Made by a program: the position numbers and the translations under genes. DNA of 64,000 nucleotides, from contig NZ_CADIJQ010000012.1 of NCBI RefSeq assembly GCF_902859595.1, positions 124,001 through 188,000 of the forward strand, read 5' to 3'. Source of the stretch: Achromobacter kerstersii. GTDB taxonomy: Bacteria > Pseudomonadota > Gammaproteobacteria > Burkholderiales > Burkholderiaceae_B. Within the stretch, counting starts at the first letter, position 1; the number at the start of each line of letters is the position of its first letter. Below are positions 49,644 through 57,404 of this stretch, piece by piece. The notes beneath the pieces are model-generated. The model was not told the DNA's origin, did no database searches, and saw only the letters and a program-made list of their open reading frames with translations.

Positions 49644-50975
49644 TCAGCGGTTGACCAGCTTGGCTGGCGTGAACCAGACCGCGATGGCGCCCACCACCAG
49701 CACGGCGGCCAGCACGTACATGCCGGACGCGGTAGAGCTGGTGACGTCTTTCAGGTAGCCGATCATGTAGGGGCTGGCGAAGCCGGCCAGGTTGCCAACC
49801 GAGTTGACGATGGCGATGCCTGCGGCAGCGGCGGTGCCAGACAGGAAGGCGGTGGGCAAGGACCAGAACAACGGCGCGCACGTCAGCACGCCGGCCGCGG
49901 CCATCGACAGGCAGACCAGCGAAATCACGGTGTTGTCGGCAAAGGACGCCGCCGCGGTAAAGCCCACGGCGCCCGCCAGCGCCGGCACGATCAGGTGCCA
50001 GCGGCGTTCGCGGCGTTTGTCGGCCGAGTGGCCCAGCAGGTTCATCACGACAATGGCGCACAGGAACGGAATGGCGCTAAGCAGGCCGATGTTGAATGCA
50101 CCGGTCACGCCCGTGGATTTGATCAGCGTGGGCATCCAGAACGTCAGGCCGTACTGGCCAGCGACGAAAGCAAAGTAGATCAAGCACATCCACCACACGC
50201 GCGCGTCCGCAAACACGGCGCGCAGCGAATGCTTTTGCGTGCCGGTCTGCTTCTGGTCTTGTTCGATCTCGCGGGTCAGGATCTGTTTTTCATCGGCGGT
50301 GAGCCACTTGGCGCTGGAGATGCCGTTGTCCAGATACATGACGGTGACGACGCCGATGAGCAGCGCCGGAATGGCTTCAATCAGGAACATCCACTGCCAG
50401 CCTTGCAGGCCGTGCGTGCCGTGAAACGCTTCCATGATCCAGCCCGACAGCGGGTTGCCGAAAATGCCGGCCACCGGAATCGCCGACATGAACAGCGCAA
50501 TGATCTTCGCGCGGCGATGCGCCGGATACCAGTAGGTCAGGTACAGGATGACGCCGGGGTAGAAGCCCGCTTCAGCCAGACCCAACAGGAAGCGCAGGAT
50601 GTAGAAGCCGGTGGGCGTCTCGACGAACATGAACATGCCCGACAAGATGCCCCACGTGATCATGATGCGCGCAATCCAGATACGCGCGCCCAGGCGGTGC
50701 ATCAACAGGTTGCTGGGCACTTCAAAGAGGAAGTAGCCGATGAAGAACACGCCCGCGCCCAGGCCGAAGACCGTCTCGCTGAAGCCCAGGTCTTGCGACA
50801 TTTGCAGCTTGGCGAAACCGACGTTGACGCGGTCCAGATAGGCGATCACATAGCAGAGCATCAAGAACGGCACGAGCCGCCAGAACACCTTGGCATAAGC
50901 GCGGGCGGTCTCGCGGGATTCAGGCTGTGAGGCCGCAGCGGGTGCGGCGGTCGACGCCAAGTCCATCGGGGGCAT
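49644..50975 (-). CDS. MFS transporter, anion:cation symporter (tartrate/sugar-acid type)
   Basis: The 443-residue protein has twelve hydrophobic segments. ACS-family text includes MLCYVIAYLDRVNVGFAKLQMSQDLGFSETVFGLGAGVFFIGYFLFEVPSNLLMHRLGARIWI (a run from about residue 38 to 100) and RFLLGLAEAGFYPGVILYLTYWYPAHRRAK. This family imports organic anions such as tartrate, hexuronates and galactonate with protons. In the tetronate operon it is most likely the threonate/erythronate importer. It lies 107 bp after otnC and 25 bp before otnI. Confidence 0.93.
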   Translation of the reverse strand: MPPMDLASTAAPAAASQPESRETARAYAKVFWRLVPFLMLCYVIAYLDRVNVGFAKLQMSQDLGFSETVFGLGAGVFFIGYFLFEVPSNLLMHRLGARIWIARIMITWGILSGMFMFVETPTGFYILRFLLGLAEAGFYPGVILYLTYWYPAHRRAKIIALFMSAIPVAGIFGNPLSGWIMEAFHGTHGLQGWQWMFLIEAIPALLIGVVTVMYLDNGISSAKWLTADEKQILTREIEQDQKQTGTQKHSLRAVFADARVWWMCLIYFAFVAGQYGLTFWMPTLIKSTGVTGAFNIGLLSAIPFLCAIVVMNLLGHSADKRRERRWHLIVPALAGAVGFTAAASFADNTVISLVCLSMAAAGVLTCAPLFWSLPTAFLSGTAAAAGIAIVNSVGNLAGFASPYMIGYLKDVTSSTASGMYVLAAVLVVGAIAVWFTPAKLVNR

Positions 50976-51082
50976 GAAAAGTCTCCAGGGATGCGCCGTG
51001 CGGGTCCGCGCGTGTTGGCGTGGCGGCCTGCCGGCTTTGTACGGGTATGGGGAGTAATGCGAGGGTTGTCAGTACGGCGAAA

Positions 51083-51721
51083 TCAGTAGCGCGCGCCGAA
51101 GGTCACGCGCAGGTCTTCGATGGCTTCGGCGGACAGCGGCGCGGGGCGCGGGTTGGACATCAGCCACAAGCGCGCGGTCTCTTCCAGTTCTTCCAACGCA
51201 TACGAGGCGTGGGCGACCGAACGTTCCCATACCACCGGGCCCAGCCGCTCGAACAACGCGCCGCGCACCTGGCTTGCGACCGCAGCCACGTCGGCCGCCG
51301 CTTGCGCGTCGCCGGGCCGGCGATAGCCGATCAGCGGAATGCGGCCCACCTTCATCACCTGATACGGCGTGATGGGCGGCAGCACTTCATCTGGCCGCCA
51401 CACACCCGCCAGCGTCAACGCAACCAGATGCGTGGAATGCGTGTGAATGATGCCGCGCGACTCGGGGCTGGCGCGGTAGATGCCTTGATGCAGCACGAGC
51501 GTCTTGGACGGCTTGGCGCCCGACACCCAGTTGCCGTCCAGATCCACCTTGGCCAACTCGGCCGGATCTAGCCGGCCCAGGCAGGCGTCGGTGGGCGTGA
51601 TGAGCCAGCCGTCGTCCAGGCGGGCGCTGATATTGCCCGCTGCACCAACGGTGTAGCCGCGGTTGTAAAGGCTGGCGCCGACGGTGCAGATTTCTTCGCG
51701 GACGCGGTTTTCGGCCTGCAT
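51083..51721 (-). CDS. otnC: 3-oxo-tetronate 4-phosphate decarboxylase (class II aldolase family)
   Basis: The 212-residue protein is a class II aldolase/adducin-fold enzyme: GNISARLDDGWLITPTDACLGRLDPAELAKVDLDG near the N-terminus, zinc ligands in IIHTHSTHLVALTLAG (about residues 96-111), and a third His near LGPVVWERSVAHASYALEELEE. OtnC decarboxylates 3-oxo-tetronate 4-phosphate to dihydroxyacetone phosphate. It is the first gene of the operon, so the promoter should lie in the 144 bp up to the neighbour's terminator; TGTATGATGACC just before it on the minus strand may be part of a GntR site. Confidence 0.91.
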   Translation of the reverse strand: MQAENRVREEICTVGASLYNRGYTVGAAGNISARLDDGWLITPTDACLGRLDPAELAKVDLDGNWVSGAKPSKTLVLHQGIYRASPESRGIIHTHSTHLVALTLAGVWRPDEVLPPITPYQVMKVGRIPLIGYRRPGDAQAAADVAAVASQVRGALFERLGPVVWERSVAHASYALEELEETARLWLMSNPRPAPLSAEAIEDLRVTFGARY

Positions 51722-51808
51722 GATGATGTGTCTCTTGAGTAAAAGTTATCGGGTCATCATACAAATTTTGGCTTTGCCTGCCATACCGGGTAAACCCTAG
51801 TCAGACAT

Positions 51809-51837
51809 AAAAAAGGCCCGGACTGCTGCCCGGGCCT
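51809..51837 (-). terminator. Intrinsic terminator after the MFS gene at 51866
   Basis: Read on the minus strand, a GC-rich stem (CCGGGCC pairs with GGCCCGG, 8-base loop) is followed by six T residues (51809-51814 on the plus strand are A). It stops the MFS transcript before the otnC promoter. Confidence 0.85.
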
Positions 51838-51865
51838 GACCTGCTTTCCAGATGACAAACGACGT

Positions 51866-53095
51866 TTATTCGAGCACGCGCCCCTTGGTTTCAGGCAGCA
51901 GCAACGCGGTCACGATCACCACCGCATACGCGCCCGTGGCGAACGCGCCGATGGCCCAGCCCAGCCCATGCGTCTGGCTCAAAAAGCCCACCAAGCTTGG
52001 GAACAATGCGCCAATGCCGCGCCCGAAGTTGTACGCGAAGCCTTGGCCCGATGCGCGCACGCCAGACGGGAACAGCTCGGTCAAATAAGCGCCGATACCG
52101 CTGAAGATGCCCGACGCCGCAAAGCCCAGCGGAAAGCCCAGGAACAACATCTGATGATCGGTCAGCGGCAGCTGCGTGTAGGCGTAGACGCTGATGGTGG
52201 ACAGCACCGAGAAGATCAACAGGTTTGCACGGCGGCCCAGGCGGTCGGCCAGATACGCGCCCGCGATGTAGCCGCAGAACGAGCCGAAGATGATGACCAT
52301 CAAGTACCCGCCGGTGTTCAGCACCGACAACTGGCGCTCCACCTTCAGGTAGGTCGGCAGCCAGGTGGTGATGGCGTAATAGCCGCCTTGCACGCCCGTG
52401 CACAGGATGGCGGTGATGACCGTGGTTTTGATCAGCGCGGGCGAGAAGATCGTCCAGAACGAGGCGCGCGCCTCACCCGCCTGCACCTTGGCCTGCGCAC
52501 GCTGGAACACTTCGGGTTCAGGCACGTTCTTGCGGATGTACAGCACCAGGAAGGCGGGCAACACGCCAATCCAGAACAGGCTGCGCCACGCCCATTCGGA
52601 CGGCAGCACCGAGAACGCCACGGTGTACAGCACCGCCGCCGCGCCCCAGCCCACGGCCCAGCCGCTTTGGACGGTGCCGACCGCTTTGCCGCGATGTTCC
52701 GCGCGCACGATTTCGCCCATCAGCACCGAGCCCACGGCCCATTCACCGCCAAAGCCCAGGCCTTGCAACGCGCGCAGCATGAACAGCTGTTCGAAGCTCT
52801 GCGCAAAGCCAATGGCCACGGTGCACGCCGAGAACCACAGGATGGTGTATTGCAGCACGCGCACGCGGCCGTAACGGTCGGCCAGAATACCGGCCAGCCA
52901 TCCGCCAATGGCGGAGAACAGCAGCGTGACCGTACCCAGCATGCCCGCCTGGCCCTTGTCGATGCCCCACAGCGTCATCAGCGTGGCGATCACGAAGGTG
53001 AACACCATGAAGTCCAACGCGTCGATCGCCCATCCGCCAAACGCCGCAATAAACGTGCGGCGTTCGGTTTTGTTCAATTCTCTGTACCACTGCAT
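51866..53095 (-). CDS. MFS transporter, aromatic/sialic-acid:H+ symporter-like
   Basis: The 409-residue protein has twelve hydrophobic segments, the N-terminal WYRELNKTERRTFIAAFGGWAIDALDFMVFTFVIATL, the loop motif GILADRYGRVRVL and GLGFGGEWAVGSVLMGEIVRAEHRGKAVG. These are typical of the NanT/AAHS-type symporters for organic acids. It lies 32 bp after the lactonase-like amidohydrolase gene and is followed by a good terminator, so the two form a simple two-gene operon. The substrate is probably the lactone or acid handled by that enzyme. Confidence 0.92.
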   Translation of the reverse strand: MQWYRELNKTERRTFIAAFGGWAIDALDFMVFTFVIATLMTLWGIDKGQAGMLGTVTLLFSAIGGWLAGILADRYGRVRVLQYTILWFSACTVAIGFAQSFEQLFMLRALQGLGFGGEWAVGSVLMGEIVRAEHRGKAVGTVQSGWAVGWGAAAVLYTVAFSVLPSEWAWRSLFWIGVLPAFLVLYIRKNVPEPEVFQRAQAKVQAGEARASFWTIFSPALIKTTVITAILCTGVQGGYYAITTWLPTYLKVERQLSVLNTGGYLMVIIFGSFCGYIAGAYLADRLGRRANLLIFSVLSTISVYAYTQLPLTDHQMLFLGFPLGFAASGIFSGIGAYLTELFPSGVRASGQGFAYNFGRGIGALFPSLVGFLSQTHGLGWAIGAFATGAYAVVIVTALLLPETKGRVLE

Positions 53096-53127
53096 GATTT
53101 GCCTCGTTCGTTGTTGTTGTGAGGGGC

Positions 53128-54033
53128 TTATTTCGACGGCGCGAAGCCGTACAAGCGTTCCGGATTGCTGACCAGAATGCGGTGGCGGATGTCAGCATCG
53201 GGCGCCCACAGCGCCAACTGGTTGCGCAATCGGCCCGTGTTGACCATGCGCGTCAGATGCACGTGCGGCCAGTCGCTGCCCCAAAGCATGCGGTCGGGTG
53301 CGGTGTCGATCAGCGCTTGCGCCCACGGCACGACATCGCTGAAATCATCGAAGCGTTCGCTGATGCGATACGCGCCCGACAACTTCACCCACCAGCCGTG
53401 ATCCTGCACCAGATGCTGCAAGGCCTGGAACCCGGCGCTGTGAATGCCTTCGGCAACCGGCATGTGGCCCATGTGGTCGACCACGCCCGGCACCGGCAGC
53501 TTGCGCATGCGCGGCAGCAGCTCGGGCAGTTGGCGCGCGTCCAACAGAAACTGCATGTGCCAGCCAAAGTCTGCAATGCGGTGCGCCAGCGTTTCCATCG
53601 CATCAAAACCGATGCCGCCGCCAAACAACACGTTGATGCGCAAGCCGCGCACGCCCGCGGCATGCATGGCTTCAAGCTCGGCATCGGTGACGGTGGGTGC
53701 GACCACGCCTATGCCGCGCAGCTGGTCGGGATGACGGCGCAGCACCTCAAGCATGTAGCGGTTATCGGTGCCGTAAACGCTGATCTGCACCAGCACACCG
53801 CGCGACATGCCGGTTTGCTTCAGCATGGCCAGATAGGCGGATTCGGAAGCCGGCGGCGGCGTGTAGCTGCGTTCTGGCACCAGCGGATAGGCGGTGGCGT
53901 CGGTGGCGATGACGTGCGCGTGCGTGTCGCAAGCGCCTGCGGGAATATCGAACGTGGCCGCGTCCATGTCGGGCAGCGGCGCAAGGCAAAGGGGCGGTTC
54001 CTGCTGAGGCAGGCCAGAGGGCGTCGAGGTCAT
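53128..54033 (-). CDS. Amidohydrolase-family TIM-barrel lactonase-like protein (LigI / galactarolactone type)
   Basis: From ATG 54033 (MTSTPSGLPQQEPP) the protein is 301 residues. COG3618-like features are visible: CDTHAHVIATDATAYPLVPERSYTPPPAS near residues 33-61, DNRYMLEVLRRHPDQLRGIGVV, VVDHMGHMPVAEGI and WGSDWPHVHL near 250. This group includes 2-pyrone-4,6-dicarboxylate lactonase and galactarolactone isomerase/hydrolases, acting in the cytosol on sugar-acid or aromatic-ring lactones. It is encoded just upstream of an MFS importer gene. The exact lactone cannot be read from sequence. Confidence 0.9.
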   Translation of the reverse strand: MTSTPSGLPQQEPPLCLAPLPDMDAATFDIPAGACDTHAHVIATDATAYPLVPERSYTPPPASESAYLAMLKQTGMSRGVLVQISVYGTDNRYMLEVLRRHPDQLRGIGVVAPTVTDAELEAMHAAGVRGLRINVLFGGGIGFDAMETLAHRIADFGWHMQFLLDARQLPELLPRMRKLPVPGVVDHMGHMPVAEGIHSAGFQALQHLVQDHGWWVKLSGAYRISERFDDFSDVVPWAQALIDTAPDRMLWGSDWPHVHLTRMVNTGRLRNQLALWAPDADIRHRILVSNPERLYGFAPSK

Positions 54034-54156
54034 GCGTTTGTCTCCTTGATTCTCAATCGCAACATGATCATGCCAGCAGGCATGCCCTGCGCGATAGAGG
54101 CAAGACGCACTTTCCTTATGCCTGAAGCCCGGCGACTGACGCCGGGCGGTCAACGC

Positions 54157-54190
54157 AAAACCGCCGCGCCGGCATGGCCGGGGCGGCGGT
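54157..54190 (-). terminator. Probable intrinsic terminator of the small exported-protein gene
   Basis: A long GC-rich imperfect hairpin (CCGCCGC...GCGGCGG, about 54161-54189) is followed on the minus strand by TTTT (54157-54160 are A on the plus strand). It lies directly past the stop at 54193. Confidence 0.6.
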
Positions 54191-54192
54191 CT

Positions 54193-54642
54193 TTAAATCG
54201 AGTAGTGGTATTCGCAGGTCAGCGTCGCCTTGAGCGGGCTGTTGGTTTGCGCACCCGCCGCCGAGCGCGGGCGAGGCGCCGTCAGCTTGGCCTGGAACGT
54301 GCCGGCGACTTCGCCATCGGCCTTCTTTTCAATCGCCACGCTGGACGGCAGCGCGTACAGCGTCAGCGCGACGCCCTCGGCGGGCACCAACAGCGTGAAC
54401 ACCGATTGCGGGAAATCTGACACGACATAGCTGTTGGAATTCGTGTCCGACGTGAACGCCAGATTCGCGTCGAAATAACGCAGGGTCACGTTCAGGTCTT
54501 CCGACGACGGCGACGGGATGACGCCTTTCAACGCGACGTTGCCGCTTTCCGATACGCAAGACAGTTCGGCCGGCGCGGAGCCGGCGTGGGCGACGCCCGC
54601 CAGCAGCATGCAGGACAGGAACCAGGTGGCGCGTGCAGTCAT
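54193..54642 (-). CDS. Small exported protein of unknown function
   Basis: The 149-residue product has a signal peptide (residues 1-20, MTARATWFLSCMLLAGVAHAG) and a mature domain that looks beta-rich, with two Cys (SCVSESGN near residue 29 and LTCEYHYSI at the C-terminus) that could form a disulfide. I do not recognise a family. It is monocistronic, with a probable terminator immediately after it. A periplasmic or secreted location is likely. It lies beside the repeat array at 54731 and the glycerophosphodiesterase gene. Confidence 0.8.
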   Translation of the reverse strand: MTARATWFLSCMLLAGVAHAGSAPAELSCVSESGNVALKGVIPSPSSEDLNVTLRYFDANLAFTSDTNSNSYVVSDFPQSVFTLLVPAEGVALTLYALPSSVAIEKKADGEVAGTFQAKLTAPRPRSAAGAQTNSPLKATLTCEYHYSI

Positions 54643-54730
54643 GGGCGTTTCCTTGCGAATGGGTAGCGGGAAGAAGGCGCCCAGTTTATGCGGAAACGGC
54701 GGCCGCGCACGAGGGCGAGATTCCGCGACG

Positions 54731-54838
54731 TTCAGCCCCGATCAGCCCCGTTCAACCGCGTTCAGCCGCGTTCAACCGCGTTCAACCGCGTTCAACCGCG
54801 TTCAACCGCATGCAACCGCATTCAGCCGCGTTCAGCCA
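54731..54838. repeat. 10-bp tandem repeat array
   Basis: Eleven near-identical decamers of consensus TTCARCCGCG run from 54731 to the edge of the glycerophosphodiesterase stop region (54832). Middle units are perfect copies TTCAACCGCG; outer units vary. The array lies between two leftward genes, so it is in the 3' end and downstream region of the phosphodiesterase gene. As 10 is not a multiple of three, it is not built for coding. Confidence 0.93.
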
Positions 54839-55809
54839 CCCATGGCCCGGCAAAACGCCTGCGCGTCGCCATCGATGATCACGCCCGACGGCAGATAGCC
54901 TTCGCGCTGCTTCGTGGCCCGCAGTTGCTGCGCCAAGGCCGCATCCCCGCCCACCGCGTAGACGAAGACGCGCACCGATTGGGCAGCCGCGTCGCGCAAC
55001 AGTTGCGGGTTGGCGGCCAGCGTCATTGCGTCCACATGCACGCCCACGGGCGCGCCCACATTGGCCGCCAGGTTGGCCAGCCATTGCCGCGTGAGCTTGG
55101 GCGCAGTGGCGCGTTGCGCCACGTACTTGCCCAGCGGGTTGGCGCTGACCGACTCCGCATGGCGCGGGTCAAAGACGATCAGGCCCAGATAGCCCTGGCG
55201 ATCGGTGCCGCGCACGCAGCGCAGCGCCTCGGGAAAGGCCGACGTGATCATCCAGTTGCCATGCGGCAGCGCCTGCTTCATGCCCGCCACCAGTTGCCCC
55301 ACTGGCGCGCAGTCGCGATACACCACCTTGAGTTCCGCATTGAACGTCTTGGCGGGCTGCGCCGCCGCCACGCGCAACGCGTCATCCAGGAACGGCGGTG
55401 GTGAACCCCCGCCCTGCCCCAATAGCTTGGCCCCGCGCCAATCCGCGCTGCTTAGTTGCAGCACCGCCTTGCGCCCGACGCCGCCCACCGTGCGGCCCGT
55501 CAGCATGTCGTGATGCAGCACCCAGCGGCCGTCCTTCAGCCGTTGCATGTCGATCTCGACACCGTCCCAGCCGCCCGCATACGCCGCGCTGATCGACGCC
55601 AGCGAATTCTCTGGCAGCGTGGGCGCGCCCCGGTGCGCGTGCACCTGCATGCCCAGGCACGCGGCGCTTGCGCCCGACCACGGCAGCGCAGCGGCAAGCC
55701 CCACCGCGATCACGCGCTTGGCCCGCGACGCCGCGGCAAAACGCTTAGCCCGCATCGCCGCAAGCCAATGCTTAGCTCGCACCGCCGCAAGCAAGTACTT
55801 AGCTCGCAT
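54832..55809 (-). CDS. Glycerophosphodiester phosphodiesterase, exported
   Basis: The start is taken at ATG 55809, overlapping the upstream gene by 11 bp, giving 325 residues; ATG 55755 is an alternative with a more ordinary signal peptide. The GDPD barrel begins HAHRGAPTLPENSLASI (HR and EN active-site residues, about 56-72), then GVEIDMQRLKDGRWVLHHDMLTGRT with Glu, Asp and His ligands. It hydrolyses glycerophosphodiesters from lipid turnover to glycerol 3-phosphate. The N-terminus carries four near-repeats of nine residues (xRAKxxxAA) before the hydrophobic signal core. The C-terminal AQQLRATKQREGYLPSGVIIDGD fits the family. Confidence 0.9.
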   Translation of the reverse strand: MRAKYLLAAVRAKHWLAAMRAKRFAAASRAKRVIAVGLAAALPWSGASAACLGMQVHAHRGAPTLPENSLASISAAYAGGWDGVEIDMQRLKDGRWVLHHDMLTGRTVGGVGRKAVLQLSSADWRGAKLLGQGGGSPPPFLDDALRVAAAQPAKTFNAELKVVYRDCAPVGQLVAGMKQALPHGNWMITSAFPEALRCVRGTDRQGYLGLIVFDPRHAESVSANPLGKYVAQRATAPKLTRQWLANLAANVGAPVGVHVDAMTLAANPQLLRDAAAQSVRVFVYAVGGDAALAQQLRATKQREGYLPSGVIIDGDAQAFCRAMGG

Positions 55810-55817
55810 CGCCGTGA
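55716..55817. repeat. 27-bp tandem repeat coding the GDPD signal-peptide N-region
   Basis: Units start at 55716, 55743, 55770 and 55797 with a strict 27-bp period. On the minus strand each encodes a nine-residue unit with the RAK core, two of them beginning with Met. The end of the upstream gene is embedded in the outermost unit. Confidence 0.88.
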
Positions 55818-57403
55818 TATCCGTACTTGATGCCGCCCAACACGCGCGTGCGCACCGTTTCGTTGAACGGGTAGGTGTAGGCCTGGCCCACCACCACCAC
55901 GTGCGCCACATTGGCCAGCACGCGGCGGCGCAGCGCCTGGCCGATCGATTCATCATCGCGGCCGGATTCCACCCGCGACATCTGCTGAAAGAGTTCGCTC
56001 TTGGTCACCCCGTTCTGCATGAACGAGAACGCCGTCCACACGCAGGCGAGCGTCAACACCAGCGCCAACCCGGCCGCGCGCGTGGCGGTGCGGCCCGGCT
56101 CCTGGCCGGCCGGCGTACGCCACCACACCACCAGTTTCGCGATCAGGTACAGCAGCTTGGCGAAGTGGCCCACCGCGCCCAACAGCGAGAACAACAACGC
56201 CACCGGCGGCACGATGGCCGCGCGCGCCGCGTCTTCACCCAGCTTGTAGTGCTGGCCGCCGCGTGCGAAGTCGGCATTCGTGGCCGAGAAGCGCGGCATC
56301 GCTTCGTCCACCGCGCGGTCCAGCATGCTGTCGTACAGGCGTTTGAAGCTGGCGGCATCCGTGTAGTTCGACGCGACAGGCATGTTGACCGGCACCATCA
56401 AGGTTTGGCGCAACAGTTTCTGCACGCCGGGGCGCCCCACGAAATCCTCGTACGACAGGCCCGGCGGAATGGCGTCGCCTTCCACATGCACGGTGCGGCT
56501 GCGCATCGTCTTCCAATACTGCTGCGCAACCGCGGCATTGAAGGTGGCGCGGTCATGCGGCTGCCAGTCGCCCGGCACCGGAATGCGCTTGCGCACGTCT
56601 TGCACGACCCGGCCTTGATAGCGGGCAGGCACGTTTTCCGGCGTCCAGCCGCGGCGCGACAGGTTGCGGCGGTAATCGCTCCAGGCGCTGTCCTGCTCGC
56701 GCGCCAGACCGATATCGGACGCAACCGGCACGCCCGCGTATTTCTTCCAGCGGTCAGCCACCGACTGCATCACGCTGGTGTAGACCTGGTGATAGCCCCG
56801 AATGCCCGGCGCCGTCATGCGGACTTCGCGGTCATCGAACGTGAAGGTCTTCATCTGGCGTTGCAGATCGGTGCGGATGACCTGGCGCTTCTTGGGCTCG
56901 ACCTTCTCGTCCAGGTTCTCGATGTTGGACAGCAGCACCTGGAACACCGCCAGGAACGCCTTGCCCTCGGGCCGCGCATAGACCTCGTCGTCGACCAGCC
57001 CGTCCAGATGCAGATCGCCCTGGACCAGCGAACGTTGCAGCAAGCCGGAATTCGTGGCGATGCGGCGGAAGTCGCCATCACGCGTATCGACCAGCACATT
57101 CACAATCAGCTTGATGGCGCTGAACACCAGCAGCGCGGTCACGGCGCAAGCGACGGCGATCTTCAGATACGACGGCTGGCCACCCGTACGCAAGCGCCGG
57201 GTCAGCAGCAGTTGCAGCACGACCAGGGCGGCCGCGATGCCGGACAGCGTGCGGCCGAAGAATTCGAGTTCTTCGATGTCGTGCGGCGTGGCGCGGCTGC
57301 CCACCACGTCCAGCAAGCGGGCGTTGAATCCCAATTCAAAGCTGAGGTAAATCACCGTCAGCACGATCAGGAAAAGAATCTGGCGAATCTGAGCTTGGCG
57401 CAC
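55799..57403 (-). CDS. Large membrane protein of unknown function (GTG start)
   Basis: The start is GTG at 57403, with GAGGGA five bases upstream inside the end of the lipoprotein gene. The 534-residue protein has hydrophobic segments at about 9-25, 52-68 and 82-104. A long soluble region (about 110-400) rich in charged residues follows, with motifs such as EGDAIPPGLSYEDFVGRPGVQKLLRQTL, then segments at about 405-430 and 450-470. I do not recognise a family. It lies 1 bp after the lipoprotein gene and overlaps the phosphodiesterase gene, forming a three-gene operon, which suggests an envelope role. The large loop is probably periplasmic. Confidence 0.82.
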   Translation of the reverse strand: MRQAQIRQILFLIVLTVIYLSFELGFNARLLDVVGSRATPHDIEELEFFGRTLSGIAAALVVLQLLLTRRLRTGGQPSYLKIAVACAVTALLVFSAIKLIVNVLVDTRDGDFRRIATNSGLLQRSLVQGDLHLDGLVDDEVYARPEGKAFLAVFQVLLSNIENLDEKVEPKKRQVIRTDLQRQMKTFTFDDREVRMTAPGIRGYHQVYTSVMQSVADRWKKYAGVPVASDIGLAREQDSAWSDYRRNLSRRGWTPENVPARYQGRVVQDVRKRIPVPGDWQPHDRATFNAAVAQQYWKTMRSRTVHVEGDAIPPGLSYEDFVGRPGVQKLLRQTLMVPVNMPVASNYTDAASFKRLYDSMLDRAVDEAMPRFSATNADFARGGQHYKLGEDAARAAIVPPVALLFSLLGAVGHFAKLLYLIAKLVVWWRTPAGQEPGRTATRAAGLALVLTLACVWTAFSFMQNGVTKSELFQQMSRVESGRDDESIGQALRRRVLANVAHVVVVGQAYTYPFNETVRTRVLGGIKYGYHGDAS

Positions 57404-57404
57404 G

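Noticed and set aside
54731..54838. CRISPR array or iteron-type origin
   Set aside because: Units of 10 bp abut directly without spacers. No replication initiator gene, DnaA boxes or partition genes are present.
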